64,000 nucleotides of DNA from Zoogloea dura (lineage in GTDB: Bacteria > Pseudomonadota > Gammaproteobacteria > Burkholderiales > Rhodocyclaceae): the NCBI RefSeq assembly GCF_012927165.1, contig NZ_JABBGA010000004.1, forward strand, positions 186,001 through 250,000, written 5' to 3'. The notes under the pieces are model-generated. The model was not told the origin of the DNA, made no database searches, and saw only the letters and a program-made list of their open reading frames with translations. Position 1 is the first letter of the stretch. Each line of letters starts with the position of its first letter. Both the position numbers and the translations under genes were made by a program. Positions 10,731 to 20,951 of the stretch are shown here, in pieces.

Positions 10731-11929
10731 TGCGTGGCCTGTTGCAAGCAGCCAGCCGGGCCCTGCTCGTGCTGGCGTCCTCCTGGGCATGTCTCGGCAT
10801 CGCCGCCGCGCCGCCAACCGCGCCGGCCACCGGCGATCCTGATCCCGCCTTGGCCGCGGTCATCCGTGACATCGAGGACGGCAGGCTCGACACCGCGCTC
10901 AAGAAGGTGGATGCGCTCATCGAGCGCTTTCCCAATTTTCGCCTGGCCCACCTGATCCGCGGCGACCTCCTGCTGGCACGGACACGCCCCATCGCCGCCT
11001 TTGGCAACCTGCCGGGCGCACCGGCCGACAAGCTGTCCGACCTCCGCGACGAGGCCATCGTCCGCCTCAAGGCCTATCGCAACCGCCCGCCGAGCAACTA
11101 TGTACCCCGCTACCTGCTGCAGATGGAGCAGGAGCAGAAGTACGCCATCGTCGTCGACACCCAGCGCTCCCGTCTCTACATCTACCAGAACGACGCCGGG
11201 CGCCCGCGCTTCATCGCCGACTACTACGTCGCCCACGGCAAGCTCGGTGCAGAGAAGACCCGCGAGGGTGACAAGCGAACCCCGATCGGGGTCTACTACG
11301 TCACCGCCAACCTGCCCCGCCAGAAACTGTCCGACTTCTACGGCAGCGGCGCCTTTCCAATCAGCTATCCGAACGAATGGGACCGCCAGCAGGGGCGCAA
11401 CGGCCATGGAATCTGGCTGCACGGGACGCCGAGCGACACCTACTCCCGCCCGCCACGGGCCTCGGACGGCTGCGTGGTACTGACGAACCAGGACTTCGAC
11501 GCCATCGCCGGCTACATGCAGATCGGCCTGACACCCGTCATCATCAGCAACACCATCGAGTGGCTGAGCCTCGACGACTGGACCGCCGAGCGCACGGCCC
11601 TCAGCCGCCAGATCGAGGCCTGGCGCAAAGACTGGGAAAGCCGCGACGTCGAACGCTACCTGTCCCACTATTCCAAGTCCTTCCGCAACAACGAGGGAGA
11701 CCTGGGCCAATGGGCCCGCCAGAAGCGCCTGGTCGGCGCGGGCAAGACCTGGGTCAAGATCGAACTGAGCAAGATGAGCGTCTTTCGCAACCCGGGTAAA
11801 CAGGACATGATCGTGGTCACATTCGAGCAGGACTACCGCAGCAACAACCTCTCCAATGTTCTCCGCAAGCGCCAGTACTGGATGAAGGAAAGCGGACAAT
11901 GGAAGATCATCTACGAAGGCTTCGCCTGA
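10730..11929 (+). CDS. L,D-transpeptidase (YkuD fold) with C-terminal NTF2-like domain
   Basis: 399 residues. Signal peptide at ~1-26, a short TPR-like helical part at ~35-90, and an ErfK/YkuD catalytic domain at ~135-265. The catalytic signature is His231 (GIWLHGTPSD) and Cys248 in SDGCVVL. The C-terminal NTF2-like domain (~290-399: WRKDWESRDVERYLSHYSKSF to SGQWKIIYEGFA) resembles the end of the upstream TPR protein. Enzymes of this fold form 3-3 peptidoglycan crosslinks or attach proteins to peptidoglycan in the periplasm. The start overlaps the stop of the preceding gene by one base. Confidence 0.9.
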   Translation: MRGLLQAASRALLVLASSWACLGIAAAPPTAPATGDPDPALAAVIRDIEDGRLDTALKKVDALIERFPNFRLAHLIRGDLLLARTRPIAAFGNLPGAPADKLSDLRDEAIVRLKAYRNRPPSNYVPRYLLQMEQEQKYAIVVDTQRSRLYIYQNDAGRPRFIADYYVAHGKLGAEKTREGDKRTPIGVYYVTANLPRQKLSDFYGSGAFPISYPNEWDRQQGRNGHGIWLHGTPSDTYSRPPRASDGCVVLTNQDFDAIAGYMQIGLTPVIISNTIEWLSLDDWTAERTALSRQIEAWRKDWESRDVERYLSHYSKSFRNNEGDLGQWARQKRLVGAGKTWVKIELSKMSVFRNPGKQDMIVVTFEQDYRSNNLSNVLRKRQYWMKESGQWKIIYEGFA

Positions 11930-11951
11930 GTCTCAACCCCACGGAATCACC

Positions 11952-12524
11952 ATGAAAAAATTCATTCTTGCCGCAATCCTGGCCGGCCAGGCGCTTGTCG
12001 CCGCGGCAGCCAACCCCCAGGTCGAACTGAAGACAAGCGCGGGCAACATCGTGCTGGAGTTGTATCCCGAAAAGGCCCCCAAGTCGGTGGCCAACTTCCT
12101 GGAATACGTGAAGAGCGGCTTCTATGACGGCCTGATCTTCCATCGCGTCATCGATGGCTTCATGATCCAGGGTGGCGGCATGAACACCAAGATGGAAGAA
12201 AAGCCCAAGCTGCGCCCGCCGATCGAGAACGAGGCCAAGAACGGCCTCAAGAACGACGCCGGCACCATCGCCATGGCCCGCACCCAGGACCCGCATTCCG
12301 CATCGGCCCAGTTCTTCATCAACCTCGAGGACAACCGCGCCCTCAACTCGCCCTCCCCGGACGGCTGGGGCTATGCGGTGTTCGGCAAGGTCACCGAAGG
12401 CATGGAGGTGGTGCGCAAGATCGGCAAGGAGCCGACCACCACCCGCGGCTTTCACCGGGATGTGCCCGCCACGCCGATCATCATCCAGTCCGCCCGGCAA
12501 CTGCCTGAAAAGGCTGCCAAGTAA
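11952..12524 (+). CDS. ppiA: Periplasmic peptidyl-prolyl cis-trans isomerase (cyclophilin)
   Basis: 190 residues. A signal peptide (MKKFILAAILAGQALVAAAA) precedes the cyclophilin domain, with the active-site segment FHRVIDGFMIQGG, the Q in SASAQFFINL and the closing WGYAVFGKV. It catalyses proline isomerisation during folding of exported proteins. It is in tandem with a leaderless paralog, 51 bases apart. Confidence 0.93.
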   Translation: MKKFILAAILAGQALVAAAANPQVELKTSAGNIVLELYPEKAPKSVANFLEYVKSGFYDGLIFHRVIDGFMIQGGGMNTKMEEKPKLRPPIENEAKNGLKNDAGTIAMARTQDPHSASAQFFINLEDNRALNSPSPDGWGYAVFGKVTEGMEVVRKIGKEPTTTRGFHRDVPATPIIIQSARQLPEKAAK

Positions 12525-12575
12525 GACTGCAGCCCGCACATCCACCCACACCCCAATCCCATCAGGAGCACTCAA

Positions 12576-13070
12576 ATGGCAGTCAAACTCACCACCAACC
12601 ACGGCGACATCGTTCTCGAACTGGATGCCGAGAAGGCCCCCGAAACGGTCAAGAACTTCCTCGCCTACGTGGAGTCCGGCCACTACGACAACACCGTCTT
12701 CCACCGGGTCATCAACGGTTTCATGATCCAGGGCGGCGGTTTCCAGCCCGGTATGAAGCAGAAGCCGACCCTGGATCCGATCAAGAACGAAGCCGATAAC
12801 GGCCTCAAGAACGACGCCGGGACCATCGCCATGGCCCGCACCAGCGACCCCCACTCCGCCACCGCCCAGTTCTTCATCAACGTGGCTGATAACGACTTTC
12901 TCAACCATCGCTCCCCCGACATGCAGGGCTGGGGCTATTGCGTCTTTGGCCGCGTCAGCGAAGGCCAGGACGTGGTTGAGAAGATCAAGGGCGTCAAGAC
13001 CGGCTCCAGCGGCTTCCACCAGGATGTGCCCAAGGAAGACGTGGTCATCGAACGTGCCGAAGTGATCTGA
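12576..13070 (+). CDS. ppiB: Cytoplasmic peptidyl-prolyl cis-trans isomerase (cyclophilin)
   Basis: 164 residues, no signal peptide, so cytoplasmic. Cyclophilin landmarks are [25 protein letters not shown] and [16 protein letters not shown] lies ~8 bases before the ATG. It is closely similar to the preceding periplasmic paralog, suggesting duplication followed by gain or loss of a signal peptide. It sits immediately before lpxH, with a 25-base gap. Confidence 0.95.
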   Translation: MAVKLTTNHGDIVLELDAEKAPETVKNFLAYVESGHYDNTVFHRVINGFMIQGGGFQPGMKQKPTLDPIKNEADNGLKNDAGTIAMARTSDPHSATAQFFINVADNDFLNHRSPDMQGWGYCVFGRVSEGQDVVEKIKGVKTGSSGFHQDVPKEDVVIERAEVI

Positions 13071-13095
13071 CCCCCGTGGGAAGGGCGTCCAGCGC

Positions 13096-13833
13096 ATGCA
13101 AGTCCATTTCATCTCCGATCTGCACCTGACCGCTGATCGTCCTGCCCTGACCGTCGTCCTGGAGCGCTACCTCACGGGAAGCGCCAGGACGGCGGCGCAT
13201 GTGTACATCCTCGGCGACCTGTTCGAATACTGGACAGGCGACGACGACACAGAAGACCCGCTGAACCACCACGTTGCCGACCTTCTGGCGGCGCTGGCCA
13301 GAACGGGTACGCAGCTCCATTTCATGCCGGGCAACCGGGACTTTCTCCTCGGTCGCGAATTTGCAGCCCGAGCCGGCCTTGAGATCCTGCAGGAGCCCAC
13401 CCTGATCGATCTGGACGGACAGGCCGTCCTGCTCTGTCATGGCGATGCAGAATGCACCGACGATCTGGCCTACCAAGCCTTCCGGTCGCAGGTCCGCAGC
13501 CCCGCCTACCAGGCCCAGTTCCTGGCTCAACCCCTGGCTGCCCGCAAGCAGTTCATTGCGGGCGTACGCATGAAGAGCGAGCAAGCAAAGGCCGGCAAGC
13601 AGGCGGAAATCATGGATGTGAATGCCGCTGCGATTGCAGAACTGCTGCGGCAAAACGGCTATCCACGCCTGATCCATGGACACACTCACCGCCCGGCCCT
13701 GCACATCCACGAGGTGGACGGACATTCCTGCGAACGTTGGGTGCTGTCTGACTGGCGGGAAGACTCCCGCGGCGCTCATGGCGAAGTGCTGATCTGGGAA
13801 GACGGTCGCCTGAACCGGCTGCCTCTTGACTGA
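13096..13833 (+). CDS. lpxH: UDP-2,3-diacylglucosamine diphosphatase LpxH
   Basis: 245 residues. Calcineurin-like metallophosphoesterase motifs are in order: DLH (D8, H10), GDLFEYW, GNRDFLLG and GHTHRP. The residues following GDLFEYWTGDD are typical of LpxH rather than general phosphoesterases. It hydrolyses UDP-2,3-diacylglucosamine to lipid X at the inner face of the inner membrane in lipid A synthesis. It is the last gene of the ppiA-ppiB-lpxH run and converges on metZ. Confidence 0.95.
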   Translation: MQVHFISDLHLTADRPALTVVLERYLTGSARTAAHVYILGDLFEYWTGDDDTEDPLNHHVADLLAALARTGTQLHFMPGNRDFLLGREFAARAGLEILQEPTLIDLDGQAVLLCHGDAECTDDLAYQAFRSQVRSPAYQAQFLAQPLAARKQFIAGVRMKSEQAKAGKQAEIMDVNAAAIAELLRQNGYPRLIHGHTHRPALHIHEVDGHSCERWVLSDWREDSRGAHGEVLIWEDGRLNRLPLD

Positions 13834-13844
13834 AGGGAAATGCT

Positions 13845-13871
13845 CCCTGCCCGCCATCAAGGCAGGCAGGG
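13845..13871. terminator. Possible bidirectional stem-loop between lpxH and metZ
   Basis: CCCTGCC (13845-13851) pairs with GGCAGGG (13865-13871) in the short gap between two convergent genes. It lacks a T-run on either side, so it is a weak call. Confidence 0.35.
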
Positions 13872-13882
13872 TATCGGGCACA

Positions 13883-15070
13883 TCAGATGCGGGCCAGTCC
13901 CCGGGCCAGATCGGCCTTGATGTCCTCGATGGACTCTAGCCCGACGGCAACACGCAGCAGGCTTTCACGAATGCCGGAAGCTTCCCGCGCTTCGGGAGAA
14001 ATCCGGCCATGGGTCGTGGAAGCCGGATGGGTCAGGGTCGTCTTGGTATCGCCCAGATTGGCGGTAATCGACACGATTTGCGTCGAATCCACCACCCGCC
14101 AAGCCTCCTCACGACCGCCCCTGACCTCGAAGCTGACGATCGCCCCGCCGCTGCCCTGCTGGCGCAGCGCCAGTTCATGCTGCGGATGAGACGGCAGGCC
14201 CGGGTAATACACCCGCGCCACCTGGGGCTGGGCCTCGAGCCAGGAGGCCAATTGGAGGGCGGCAGACGACTGGGCATCCATGCGGATCCGCAGGGTCTCC
14301 AGCCCCTTCAGGATCACCCAGGCATTGAAGGGCGAGATGCAGGGCCCCGCAGTACGCAAGAACTTGAAAACCTCATCCACCAGCTTCTTGCTACCACACA
14401 CCGCTCCGCCCAGCACCCTGCCCTGACCATCCAGGTACTTGGTGGCCGAGTGGATCACCAGGTCGGCGCCCAGCTTGAGAGGCTGCTGCAGGGCCGGCGA
14501 ACAAAAGCAGTTATCCACGGCCAGCAGCACGCCAGCGTCGTGGGCGATGGCTGCAACTGCCGCGATATCGACCAGTTCGGTCAGCGGATTGGACGGTGAT
14601 TCAACAAAGATCAGCTTGGTCTTCGGCGTGATGGCAGCGCGATAGGCATCCAGATCGGTCGCCGGCACGAAAGTCGTCTCGATGCCAAAGCGGGACAGGA
14701 TGTTGTTGAACAGTTGCTGGGTGGCGCCAAACAGGCCGCGGGAGGCCACCACGTGATCGCCCGCACTCATCAAGGCCATGACCATGGACATGATGGCCGC
14801 CATGCCGGACGCGGTGGCCACACAGGCTTCGGCCCCTTCGAGAGCGGCCAGACGCTGCTGCATCGCTGTAACGGTCGGATTGGTGAACCGGGCGTAGACG
14901 TTGCCGTCCTCCTCACCCGAGAAACGCGCGGCCGCCTGGGCTGCGCTGCCAAACACGAAACTCGAGGTCAGGTAGAGCGCCTCGGAGTGTTCGTTGAACT
15001 GGCTGCGCTCAATACCGGCGCGCACAGCCTGGGTGTCCAGGCCGAGTTCATCCATGGGCTGCATGCTCAA
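13883..15070 (-). CDS. metZ: O-succinylhomoserine sulfhydrylase
   Basis: 395 residues, Cys/Met-metabolism PLP enzyme. Family features: the N-terminal [30 protein letters not shown] stretch, the YARFTNPT substrate segment, ASGMAAI, and the PLP lysine in [12 protein letters not shown] near residue 205. It makes homocysteine from O-succinylhomoserine and sulfide. A related O-acetylhomoserine enzyme is the alternative; the MetZ call rests on the N-terminus and on adjacency to purF, common in proteobacteria. Its ATG overlaps the purF stop by four bases. Confidence 0.9.
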   Translation of the reverse strand: MSMQPMDELGLDTQAVRAGIERSQFNEHSEALYLTSSFVFGSAAQAAARFSGEEDGNVYARFTNPTVTAMQQRLAALEGAEACVATASGMAAIMSMVMALMSAGDHVVASRGLFGATQQLFNNILSRFGIETTFVPATDLDAYRAAITPKTKLIFVESPSNPLTELVDIAAVAAIAHDAGVLLAVDNCFCSPALQQPLKLGADLVIHSATKYLDGQGRVLGGAVCGSKKLVDEVFKFLRTAGPCISPFNAWVILKGLETLRIRMDAQSSAALQLASWLEAQPQVARVYYPGLPSHPQHELALRQQGSGGAIVSFEVRGGREEAWRVVDSTQIVSITANLGDTKTTLTHPASTTHGRISPEAREASGIRESLLRVAVGLESIEDIKADLARGLARI

Positions 15071-16596
15071 CTCTCGCTCCGAGAGACCAGATTGAGATCC
15101 ATCTGCCCCTGCCCGTCCTCGGTGGCCGACTTGCTGGCGGCGTCGTTGCGCTGCGTCTCGACGCCGGTCAGGTACTCGGCGGTAACGTCACCAGTCACGT
15201 AGGTGCCATCGAAACACGAGGTCTCAAACACCGAGATCGACGGATTGAGCGCCTTGACGGCCTGTTTGAGGTCGTCGAGGTCCTGGTAGATCAGGGCATC
15301 GGCGCCGATCTCGGCACAGATTTCCTCTTCGGTCCGGTCGCTGGCGATCAGCTCGCCCTTGGTGGGCATGTCAATCCCGTAGACGTTGGCATAGCGCACG
15401 GGGGGCGCGGCCGACGCCATGTAGACCTTGGTGGCACCGGCATCGCGGGCCATCTGGACGATTTCCCGGCTGGTCGTGCCACGCACGATGGAGTCATCCA
15501 CCAGCAGCACGGACTTGCCCTTGAACTCCTGGTGAATCGTGTTGAGCTTCTGACGCACCGACTTCTTGCGGATCGACTGGCCCGGCATGATGAAGGTACG
15601 CCCGATGTAGCGGTTCTTCACAAAGCCTTCGCGGTACGGCACGTTGAGCTGGTGCGCCATTTCCATGGCGGAGGGGCGGCTGGAATCCGGAATCGGGATG
15701 ACCACGTCGATCTTCAGGTGCGGCATGGTCGCGCGCAGCTTGCGGGCCAGGAACTCGCCCATCTTGATGCGTGCGTCGTACACCGAGATGCCGTCGATCA
15801 GTGAGTCGGGGCGGGCCAGGTAGACAAACTCGAACATGCACGGGGCGTGCAGGGTGTGGTTGGCGCACTGGCGACTATGGAAACGCCCTTCAGTGTCGAT
15901 CAGGATCGCCTCACCCGGGGCCACGTCACGCACCAGCTTGAAGCCCAGCACATCCAGCGCCACGCTTTCTGAGGCGACCATCCACTCGGTGCCCTTGGGG
16001 GTGTCATTGCGGCCGATGACCAGCGGGCGGATGCCGTAGGGGTCGCGGAAGGCCAGCAACCCGGTGCCCGAGATCATCGCCAGGGTGGCGTAGGCGCCAC
16101 GACAGCGGCGATGCACGCCCGCCACGGCGGTGAACACCGTCTCTTCGTCCAGCCGGAAGCCCTTGGCGGCGGCTTGCAGTTCATGGGCCAGCACGTTCAG
16201 CAACACCTCCGAATCGGAGTTGGTGTTGATGTGGCGCAGGTCCGACAGGAACATCTCGCGCTTCAGCTCCTCCGAATTCGTGAGGTTGCCGTTGTGGGCC
16301 AGCATCAGGCCGAAAGGCGAATTCACATAGAAAGGCTGCGCCTCCTCGGCTGCCGAAGCAGACCCGGCGGTCGGATAGCGCACATGGGCGATACCCCAGT
16401 TGCCCGGGAGATCACGCATGTTGCGGGTGCGGAACACGTCACGCACGAGACCCGAGGCCTTGTGCATGTGGAAACGCCCGCCCTCCGTCGTGGCAATCCC
16501 TGCCGCGTCCTGCCCCCGATGCTGCAGCACCTGGAGTCCGTCATAAAGGAGCTGATTGACGGGTGATGTCGCTACTACGCCAAGAATCCCACACAT
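15067..16596 (-). CDS. purF: Amidophosphoribosyltransferase
   Basis: 509 residues starting MCGILGVV. After Met removal the N-terminal Cys is the glutamine-amidotransferase nucleophile, which fixes the start at 16596. The class II amidotransferase domain is followed by the phosphoribosyltransferase domain with the PRPP loop [18 protein letters not shown]. It catalyses the first committed step of purine synthesis. It is downstream of cvpA and overlaps metZ by four bases. Confidence 0.98.
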   Translation of the reverse strand: MCGILGVVATSPVNQLLYDGLQVLQHRGQDAAGIATTEGGRFHMHKASGLVRDVFRTRNMRDLPGNWGIAHVRYPTAGSASAAEEAQPFYVNSPFGLMLAHNGNLTNSEELKREMFLSDLRHINTNSDSEVLLNVLAHELQAAAKGFRLDEETVFTAVAGVHRRCRGAYATLAMISGTGLLAFRDPYGIRPLVIGRNDTPKGTEWMVASESVALDVLGFKLVRDVAPGEAILIDTEGRFHSRQCANHTLHAPCMFEFVYLARPDSLIDGISVYDARIKMGEFLARKLRATMPHLKIDVVIPIPDSSRPSAMEMAHQLNVPYREGFVKNRYIGRTFIMPGQSIRKKSVRQKLNTIHQEFKGKSVLLVDDSIVRGTTSREIVQMARDAGATKVYMASAAPPVRYANVYGIDMPTKGELIASDRTEEEICAEIGADALIYQDLDDLKQAVKALNPSISVFETSCFDGTYVTGDVTAEYLTGVETQRNDAASKSATEDGQGQMDLNLVSRSES

Positions 16597-16606
16597 TTCA
16601 AACCAC

Positions 16607-17098
16607 CTATCGGTATCTAAGTCTTTGTCCAACGAGCTCAGGAAGCCACGGTCGCGATGCCATCACCGCTGTCTCGAGGGGCGCCGCAACCTGCGCCTCC
16701 CGCCACCACGCTTCCCGGGCAAAGCCGCCGATGCCGACGAGCAATGCCACAACGAAAACAATTACACCGCCTCTCAGGATGCCAAAGCACGCTCCCAGGA
16801 AACGGTCCGCCACGCCCAGCCCAGCCGCCCGGATCAACTCACCGAGCAACCAGCGCACAAGCGCAACCATGATCAGTACGACAACAAAAATCGCCAGAAA
16901 TGCCGCCACGCCCTGAAGAGCCGGCTCGCTCACCCAGCGCGCAACGACAGGCTGCACCTCACCCGTGAAGCTGCGGGCGGCAAAGAACGCCAGCACCCAG
17001 GCCGCCAGTGCAAGAACCTCCGACAAGAGGCCCCGCCAGAACCCCAGCAATGCGGAGAGCCCCACCAGGCCGACAACGATGTAATCCAGGATGCTCAA
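16607..17098 (-). CDS. cvpA: CvpA family membrane protein
   Basis: 163 residues with four hydrophobic segments (starting [33 protein letters not shown]). It matches the colicin V production protein family, which typically precedes purF as here; E. coli CvpA is of similar length. The start is uncertain: TTG at 17098 gives the family-like N-terminus, while a TTG at 17143 has a better ribosome site (AAGGTG) but overlaps the SPOR gene by 35 bases. The family is an inner-membrane protein linked to envelope stress tolerance; its molecular activity is unclear. Confidence 0.88.
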   Translation of the reverse strand: MSILDYIVVGLVGLSALLGFWRGLLSEVLALAAWVLAFFAARSFTGEVQPVVARWVSEPALQGVAAFLAIFVVVLIMVALVRWLLGELIRAAGLGVADRFLGACFGILRGGVIVFVVALLVGIGGFAREAWWREAQVAAPLETAVMASRPWLPELVGQRLRYR

Positions 17099-17108
17099 GG
17101 CTGCAGGA

Positions 17109-17921
17109 TCACGACTTGGGCGAAACCGATGCGGCCACGCCAAGCACCTTGCTGATCCGGGCCGCAGCCTTGTCCGCCGCCGCCTTGTTCGGGAACGGCC
17201 CCGCCCTCACGCGGATCTTGTCGCCCAAGGGCTCGACGTAGGAAGAATAGCCCTCAGCTTTCAACTTTGCGCGCAGGCCGGCCACATTGGAGGCCTCCCG
17301 GTAGGCGCCGAGCATGACCACATGGGGAGCATTCGAGCCCCCCTCCTTAGCCGGAGCGCCGGCCAGCAGGGCCTTTGCCCGCTCGGCCTCGGCCCGCTCA
17401 CGCTCGGCCTTTTCCTTTTCACGCTCCTTCTCCTTCTCCTTTTCCTTCTCCCGCTCCTTCAGCTTGGGATCAGGCTTCGGCTCAGGCTTGGGTGCCGCCT
17501 TGGCTTCCGGCTTCGGATCAGGCTTGCGGGCTTCCGCGCGCAGCTCGGCCTTCGGCGCATCGCCCTTGCGGGGCGGAGGCAGGAGCTCCTCGCCCGGCTT
17601 GAAGATCGGGGCGTCGACATCGGGATCCAGCTTGCCACGCTTCGGCGGCAGGTCATCCTGCTCCGGCGGCGCGCTCTCCTCGGCCACTGCACCGGCCACC
17701 GGTTGACTGGGCACCGGCCCCTTGCCGGTGATGACCCGGGAGGTGAAATTGCTGCCTTCCTGGCCGGGAATGCGGATCTGCACGTCTTGCGTCGGCGTCC
17801 GGGGCTCATGGTCCATCACCATCGGAAGGACGATGACCGCCGCCAGCGCCAACGCGGCCGACCCGACAAGGCGCCGACGGGCGCGCTTTTTCAGGTCGTC
17901 CTGGGAATCGTTATCCGCCAT
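17109..17921 (-). CDS. dedD: SPOR-domain cell-division-type protein (DedD-like)
   Basis: 270 residues. A short basic cytoplasmic N-terminus, one transmembrane helix (~19-37, LVGSAALALAAVIVLPMVM), a long periplasmic linker rich in Pro, Lys and Glu, then a C-terminal SPOR domain at ~195-268 (VVMLGAYREASNVAGLRAKLKAEGYSSYVEPL to RVRAGPF). SPOR domains bind denuded glycan strands at the septum. Residues ~148-180 are an unusually regular K/E/R run (see findings). It lies between folC and cvpA, the normal place for dedD. Confidence 0.88.
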   Translation of the reverse strand: MADNDSQDDLKKRARRRLVGSAALALAAVIVLPMVMDHEPRTPTQDVQIRIPGQEGSNFTSRVITGKGPVPSQPVAGAVAEESAPPEQDDLPPKRGKLDPDVDAPIFKPGEELLPPPRKGDAPKAELRAEARKPDPKPEAKAAPKPEPKPDPKLKEREKEKEKEKEREKEKAERERAEAERAKALLAGAPAKEGGSNAPHVVMLGAYREASNVAGLRAKLKAEGYSSYVEPLGDKIRVRAGPFPNKAAADKAAARISKVLGVAASVSPKS

Positions 17922-17937
17922 CTTGAAGCTATACCTG

Positions 17938-19209
17938 TTACGACGTCTTCCGCGCGGCGAGCACGTCCGCCACGGTCAGGAAAGAGCCAAAGACCACGAT
18001 TCTATCACCCTCGGCAGCCCGCTCATGAGCCAGCCCGTAAGCCGCCTGTGCCGAATCGCACTCGACGATATCGCCGGACACGCCGCACTCGCGGATGATC
18101 TCCGCCAGCCGGGACGCCGTCAGGCCACGGGGTCCCGGCAGGGTGCAGGCCACCCAATGATCCACGCGGTCCCGCAGGAGGCGGATCACGCCGGCCACAT
18201 CCTTGTCGGCGAGCATCCCGATGACCGCCCAGGTCTCGGGAAAGAAGCCCATGCTGGCCAGGTTCTCGGCCAGCACGCCGGCGGCCTGGGGGTTGTGGGC
18301 CACATCCAGGACCACCGTGGGACGCCCCGGCAACACCTGGAAGCGCCCGGGCAGATCCACCAGCATGAACCCCTGGCGGATCGCCTGCATCGGCACCGGC
18401 AGGATGTCGCGCACAGCCTCGCACGCCGCCATCACAGCCGCGGCATTGAGGAGCTGATTGACGCCACGCAGGGCGGGGTAAGCCAGGCCACCTCGGCGAC
18501 TGCCGCCAGCCAGCCAGAACGCCCACTGCCCCTGATCCCCCGCAAAACCGAAATCCCGGCCACTGACCGACAAGCGGGCACCAATGGCTTCCGCATGCCG
18601 GACCAGGGTTTCGGGCGGCTGGGGGTCGCTGCAGATGGCCGGCTTGCCAGCCCGGAAGATCCCGGCCTTCTCGAAGCCGATGGCCTCCCGGGTGTCCCCC
18701 AGAAAATCCATGTGATCCATCGCCACACTGGTCACGATGGAGCAATCGGGCTCAAAGACGTTCACGGCATCCAGCCGGCCACCCAGGCCGACTTCGAGGA
18801 TCACGGCATCCACGCCCGCCCGGCAGAAGGCCGCCCAGGCTGCCAGGGTGCCATGCTCGAAATAGGTCAGCGGCACCTCGCCGCGCGCCCGCTCGACCGC
18901 CTCGAAGGCTTCGACGAGGGCTTCATCGGAGGCATCGCGACCGTTGATATGAACACGCTCGTTGTAGCGCACCAGGTGCGGCGAGGTATACAGCCCGACC
19001 CGATAGCCGGCCGCCAGCAGCACGGCCTCCAGCATCGCGCAGGTGGAACCCTTGCCGTTGGTGCCTCCGACGATGAACACCGGGCAGGTCTGGGGAAGAC
19101 CCAGGGCATCCCTGACTTTCCGCACACGATCGAGCCCGAGCTGGATTGCCTGGCCATGACGGGCCTCGAGCAGGCCCAGCCAGCCTTCCAAAGTTTCCGG
19201 CAGTTGCAT
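17938..19209 (-). CDS. folC: Bifunctional folylpolyglutamate/dihydrofolate synthase
   Basis: 423 residues of the Mur-ligase-like family. The P-loop is VGGTNGKGST near residue 50. FEVGLGGRLDAVN-type and VAMDHMDFLGDT segments follow, and the C-terminal domain has VLDVAHNPQAAGVLAENL. It adds glutamate to dihydropteroate and folates. It is encoded one base after accD. Confidence 0.96.
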   Translation of the reverse strand: MQLPETLEGWLGLLEARHGQAIQLGLDRVRKVRDALGLPQTCPVFIVGGTNGKGSTCAMLEAVLLAAGYRVGLYTSPHLVRYNERVHINGRDASDEALVEAFEAVERARGEVPLTYFEHGTLAAWAAFCRAGVDAVILEVGLGGRLDAVNVFEPDCSIVTSVAMDHMDFLGDTREAIGFEKAGIFRAGKPAICSDPQPPETLVRHAEAIGARLSVSGRDFGFAGDQGQWAFWLAGGSRRGGLAYPALRGVNQLLNAAAVMAACEAVRDILPVPMQAIRQGFMLVDLPGRFQVLPGRPTVVLDVAHNPQAAGVLAENLASMGFFPETWAVIGMLADKDVAGVIRLLRDRVDHWVACTLPGPRGLTASRLAEIIRECGVSGDIVECDSAQAAYGLAHERAAEGDRIVVFGSFLTVADVLAARKTS

Positions 19210-19210
19210 G

Positions 19211-20086
19211 TCAGGCCACGGTCGCCACGGAAGCCTGCCGGGACAGCAAGGTCAGGACTTCGGACAGGCGGTCACGCAGTTCGCGCCTGTCGATGATCAT
19301 GTCCAGCGCGCCCTTCTCGAGCAGGAACTCGGAACGCTGGAAGCCCGCCGGCAGGGTCTCGCGCACGGTCTGCTCGATCACCCGCGGGCCGGCAAAGCCG
19401 ATCAAGGCACCCGGCTCGCCGATCACCAGATCACCCATGAAGGCAAAGCTGGCCGACACACCGCCCATCGTCGGGTCGGTGAGCAAGGTTATGAACGGAA
19501 GCTTGCGCTCGGACAAGCGGGTGATGGCCGCCGTGGTCTTGGCCATCTGCATCAGGGAGAAGAGCCCTTCCTGCATGCGGGCACCGCCGGTGGCCGTGAT
19601 GCAGATGAAAGGCAGGCGCTGCTCGAGAGCAGCCTTCACGCCGCGCACGAAGCGCTCGCCCACCACCGAACCCATCGAACCGCCCAGGAATTCGAACTCG
19701 AAGCAGGCCACCACCACCGGCACGGTCTTGATCGCTCCCTGCACGACAACCAGCGCGTCGGCTTCGCCGGTGTCTTCGTTGGCCGCGGCCAGACGTTCCG
19801 GATAACGCCGGGAATCCTTGAACTTCAGCGGGTCAACCGGCACCACTTCGGCGCCGATCTCGAAACGGGCTTCCGCATCAAGCAGATAGTCGATACGCTG
19901 GCGGGCCCGGATGCGCTGGTGATGCCCGCACTTCGGGCAGACGTTGAGATTGCTCTCGAGGTCGGAGCGGTAGAGCACCGCCTCGCAGGCCGGGCACTTG
20001 CTCCACAGACCTTCAGGAATGGACTTTCGGGCCGATGGGGTATCCCGCTTGATCTTGGGTGGCAGGAGCTTCTTGAGCCAGCTCAT
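19211..20086 (-). CDS. accD: Acetyl-CoA carboxylase carboxyltransferase subunit beta
   Basis: 291 residues. The N-terminal four-Cys zinc ribbon (C31, C34, C50, C53) is followed by the crotonase-like carboxyltransferase fold, with [14 protein letters not shown] and [20 protein letters not shown], and [18 protein letters not shown]. It pairs with AccA (not in the window) to make malonyl-CoA. Its start codon overlaps the trpA stop by four bases. Confidence 0.97.
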   Translation of the reverse strand: MSWLKKLLPPKIKRDTPSARKSIPEGLWSKCPACEAVLYRSDLESNLNVCPKCGHHQRIRARQRIDYLLDAEARFEIGAEVVPVDPLKFKDSRRYPERLAAANEDTGEADALVVVQGAIKTVPVVVACFEFEFLGGSMGSVVGERFVRGVKAALEQRLPFICITATGGARMQEGLFSLMQMAKTTAAITRLSERKLPFITLLTDPTMGGVSASFAFMGDLVIGEPGALIGFAGPRVIEQTVRETLPAGFQRSEFLLEKGALDMIIDRRELRDRLSEVLTLLSRQASVATVA

Positions 20087-20895
20087 CGGGCACCTCCCGC
20101 CGCATCCATGGCCTCACGCACTCCCCGCAGAAAGGCCGTGACCCGGGACGGAGCTTCACCCGGCGCGCTGCTTTCAATCTCTTCAATGATCCGGCTGCCG
20201 ATCACCACGGCATCGGCCAGAGCGGCAATCTTTGCCGCCGTGGCACCATCGCGGATCCCGAAGCCCACCCCGACCGGCATGCCGACCTTCTCGCGGATGG
20301 CCGGGATGCGCCTGGCCACCTCATCCAGATCGAGGGTTGCGGAACCGGTCACGCCCTTGAGGGACACGTAGTAGATATAACCGCCACCCACTGCCGCGAC
20401 ATCCTCGAAGCGCTTCTCGGTGGAGGTCGGCGCCAGCAGGAAGATCGGATCGAGCCCGCCTGCCCGGCAGCTCTCGGCAAAACCCCGGCACTCCTCGGGC
20501 GGATAGTCCACCACCAGCACGCCGTCCGCCCCTGCTTCGGCAGTCGCCTTGACGAAGGGCTCGACGCCCATCGCCTCGATCGGATTGGCGTAGCCCATCA
20601 GCACCACGGGCGTCTGATCGCCGGTTGCGCGGAAGCTGCGGACGATATCGAGCACCCGCCGCATGCTCATCCCTGCCGCCAGGGCACGTTCGGAGGCACG
20701 CTGGATGGTGGGCCCGTCAGCCATCGGGTCGGAAAACGGCACGCCAAGCTCAATGATGTCGGCTCCCCCTGCCACCAGGGCCTGCATCAGCGGCAGGGTC
20801 ATTTCCGGATTGGGGTCGCCAGCCGTGATGAAGGGAATCAAGGCCTTGCGCCCTTCCCCTGCGAGCCGCGTGAAAGTCTGTTGGATTCTGGACAT
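20083..20895 (-). CDS. trpA: Tryptophan synthase alpha subunit
   Basis: 270 residues starting [11 protein letters not shown]-barrel landmarks: [42 protein letters not shown] (with the catalytic Glu and Asp), [10 protein letters not shown] and [12 protein letters not shown]. It cleaves indole-3-glycerol phosphate to indole. The open frame extends further upstream, but the start at 20895 matches the family. It is 56 bases downstream of trpB. Confidence 0.97.
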   Translation of the reverse strand: MSRIQQTFTRLAGEGRKALIPFITAGDPNPEMTLPLMQALVAGGADIIELGVPFSDPMADGPTIQRASERALAAGMSMRRVLDIVRSFRATGDQTPVVLMGYANPIEAMGVEPFVKATAEAGADGVLVVDYPPEECRGFAESCRAGGLDPIFLLAPTSTEKRFEDVAAVGGGYIYYVSLKGVTGSATLDLDEVARRIPAIREKVGMPVGVGFGIRDGATAAKIAALADAVVIGSRIIEEIESSAPGEAPSRVTAFLRGVREAMDAAGGAR

Positions 20896-20951
20896 GGGTA
20901 TGTACGAATGGTCGGCGGCCCCGCCGGACTGACCGACGGGGCCGCGATGAA

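Noticed and set aside
17400-17470. Simple DNA repeat as a mobile or regulatory element
   Set aside because: The repetition is the K/E/R coding run of the SPOR protein, in frame and without flanking repeats.
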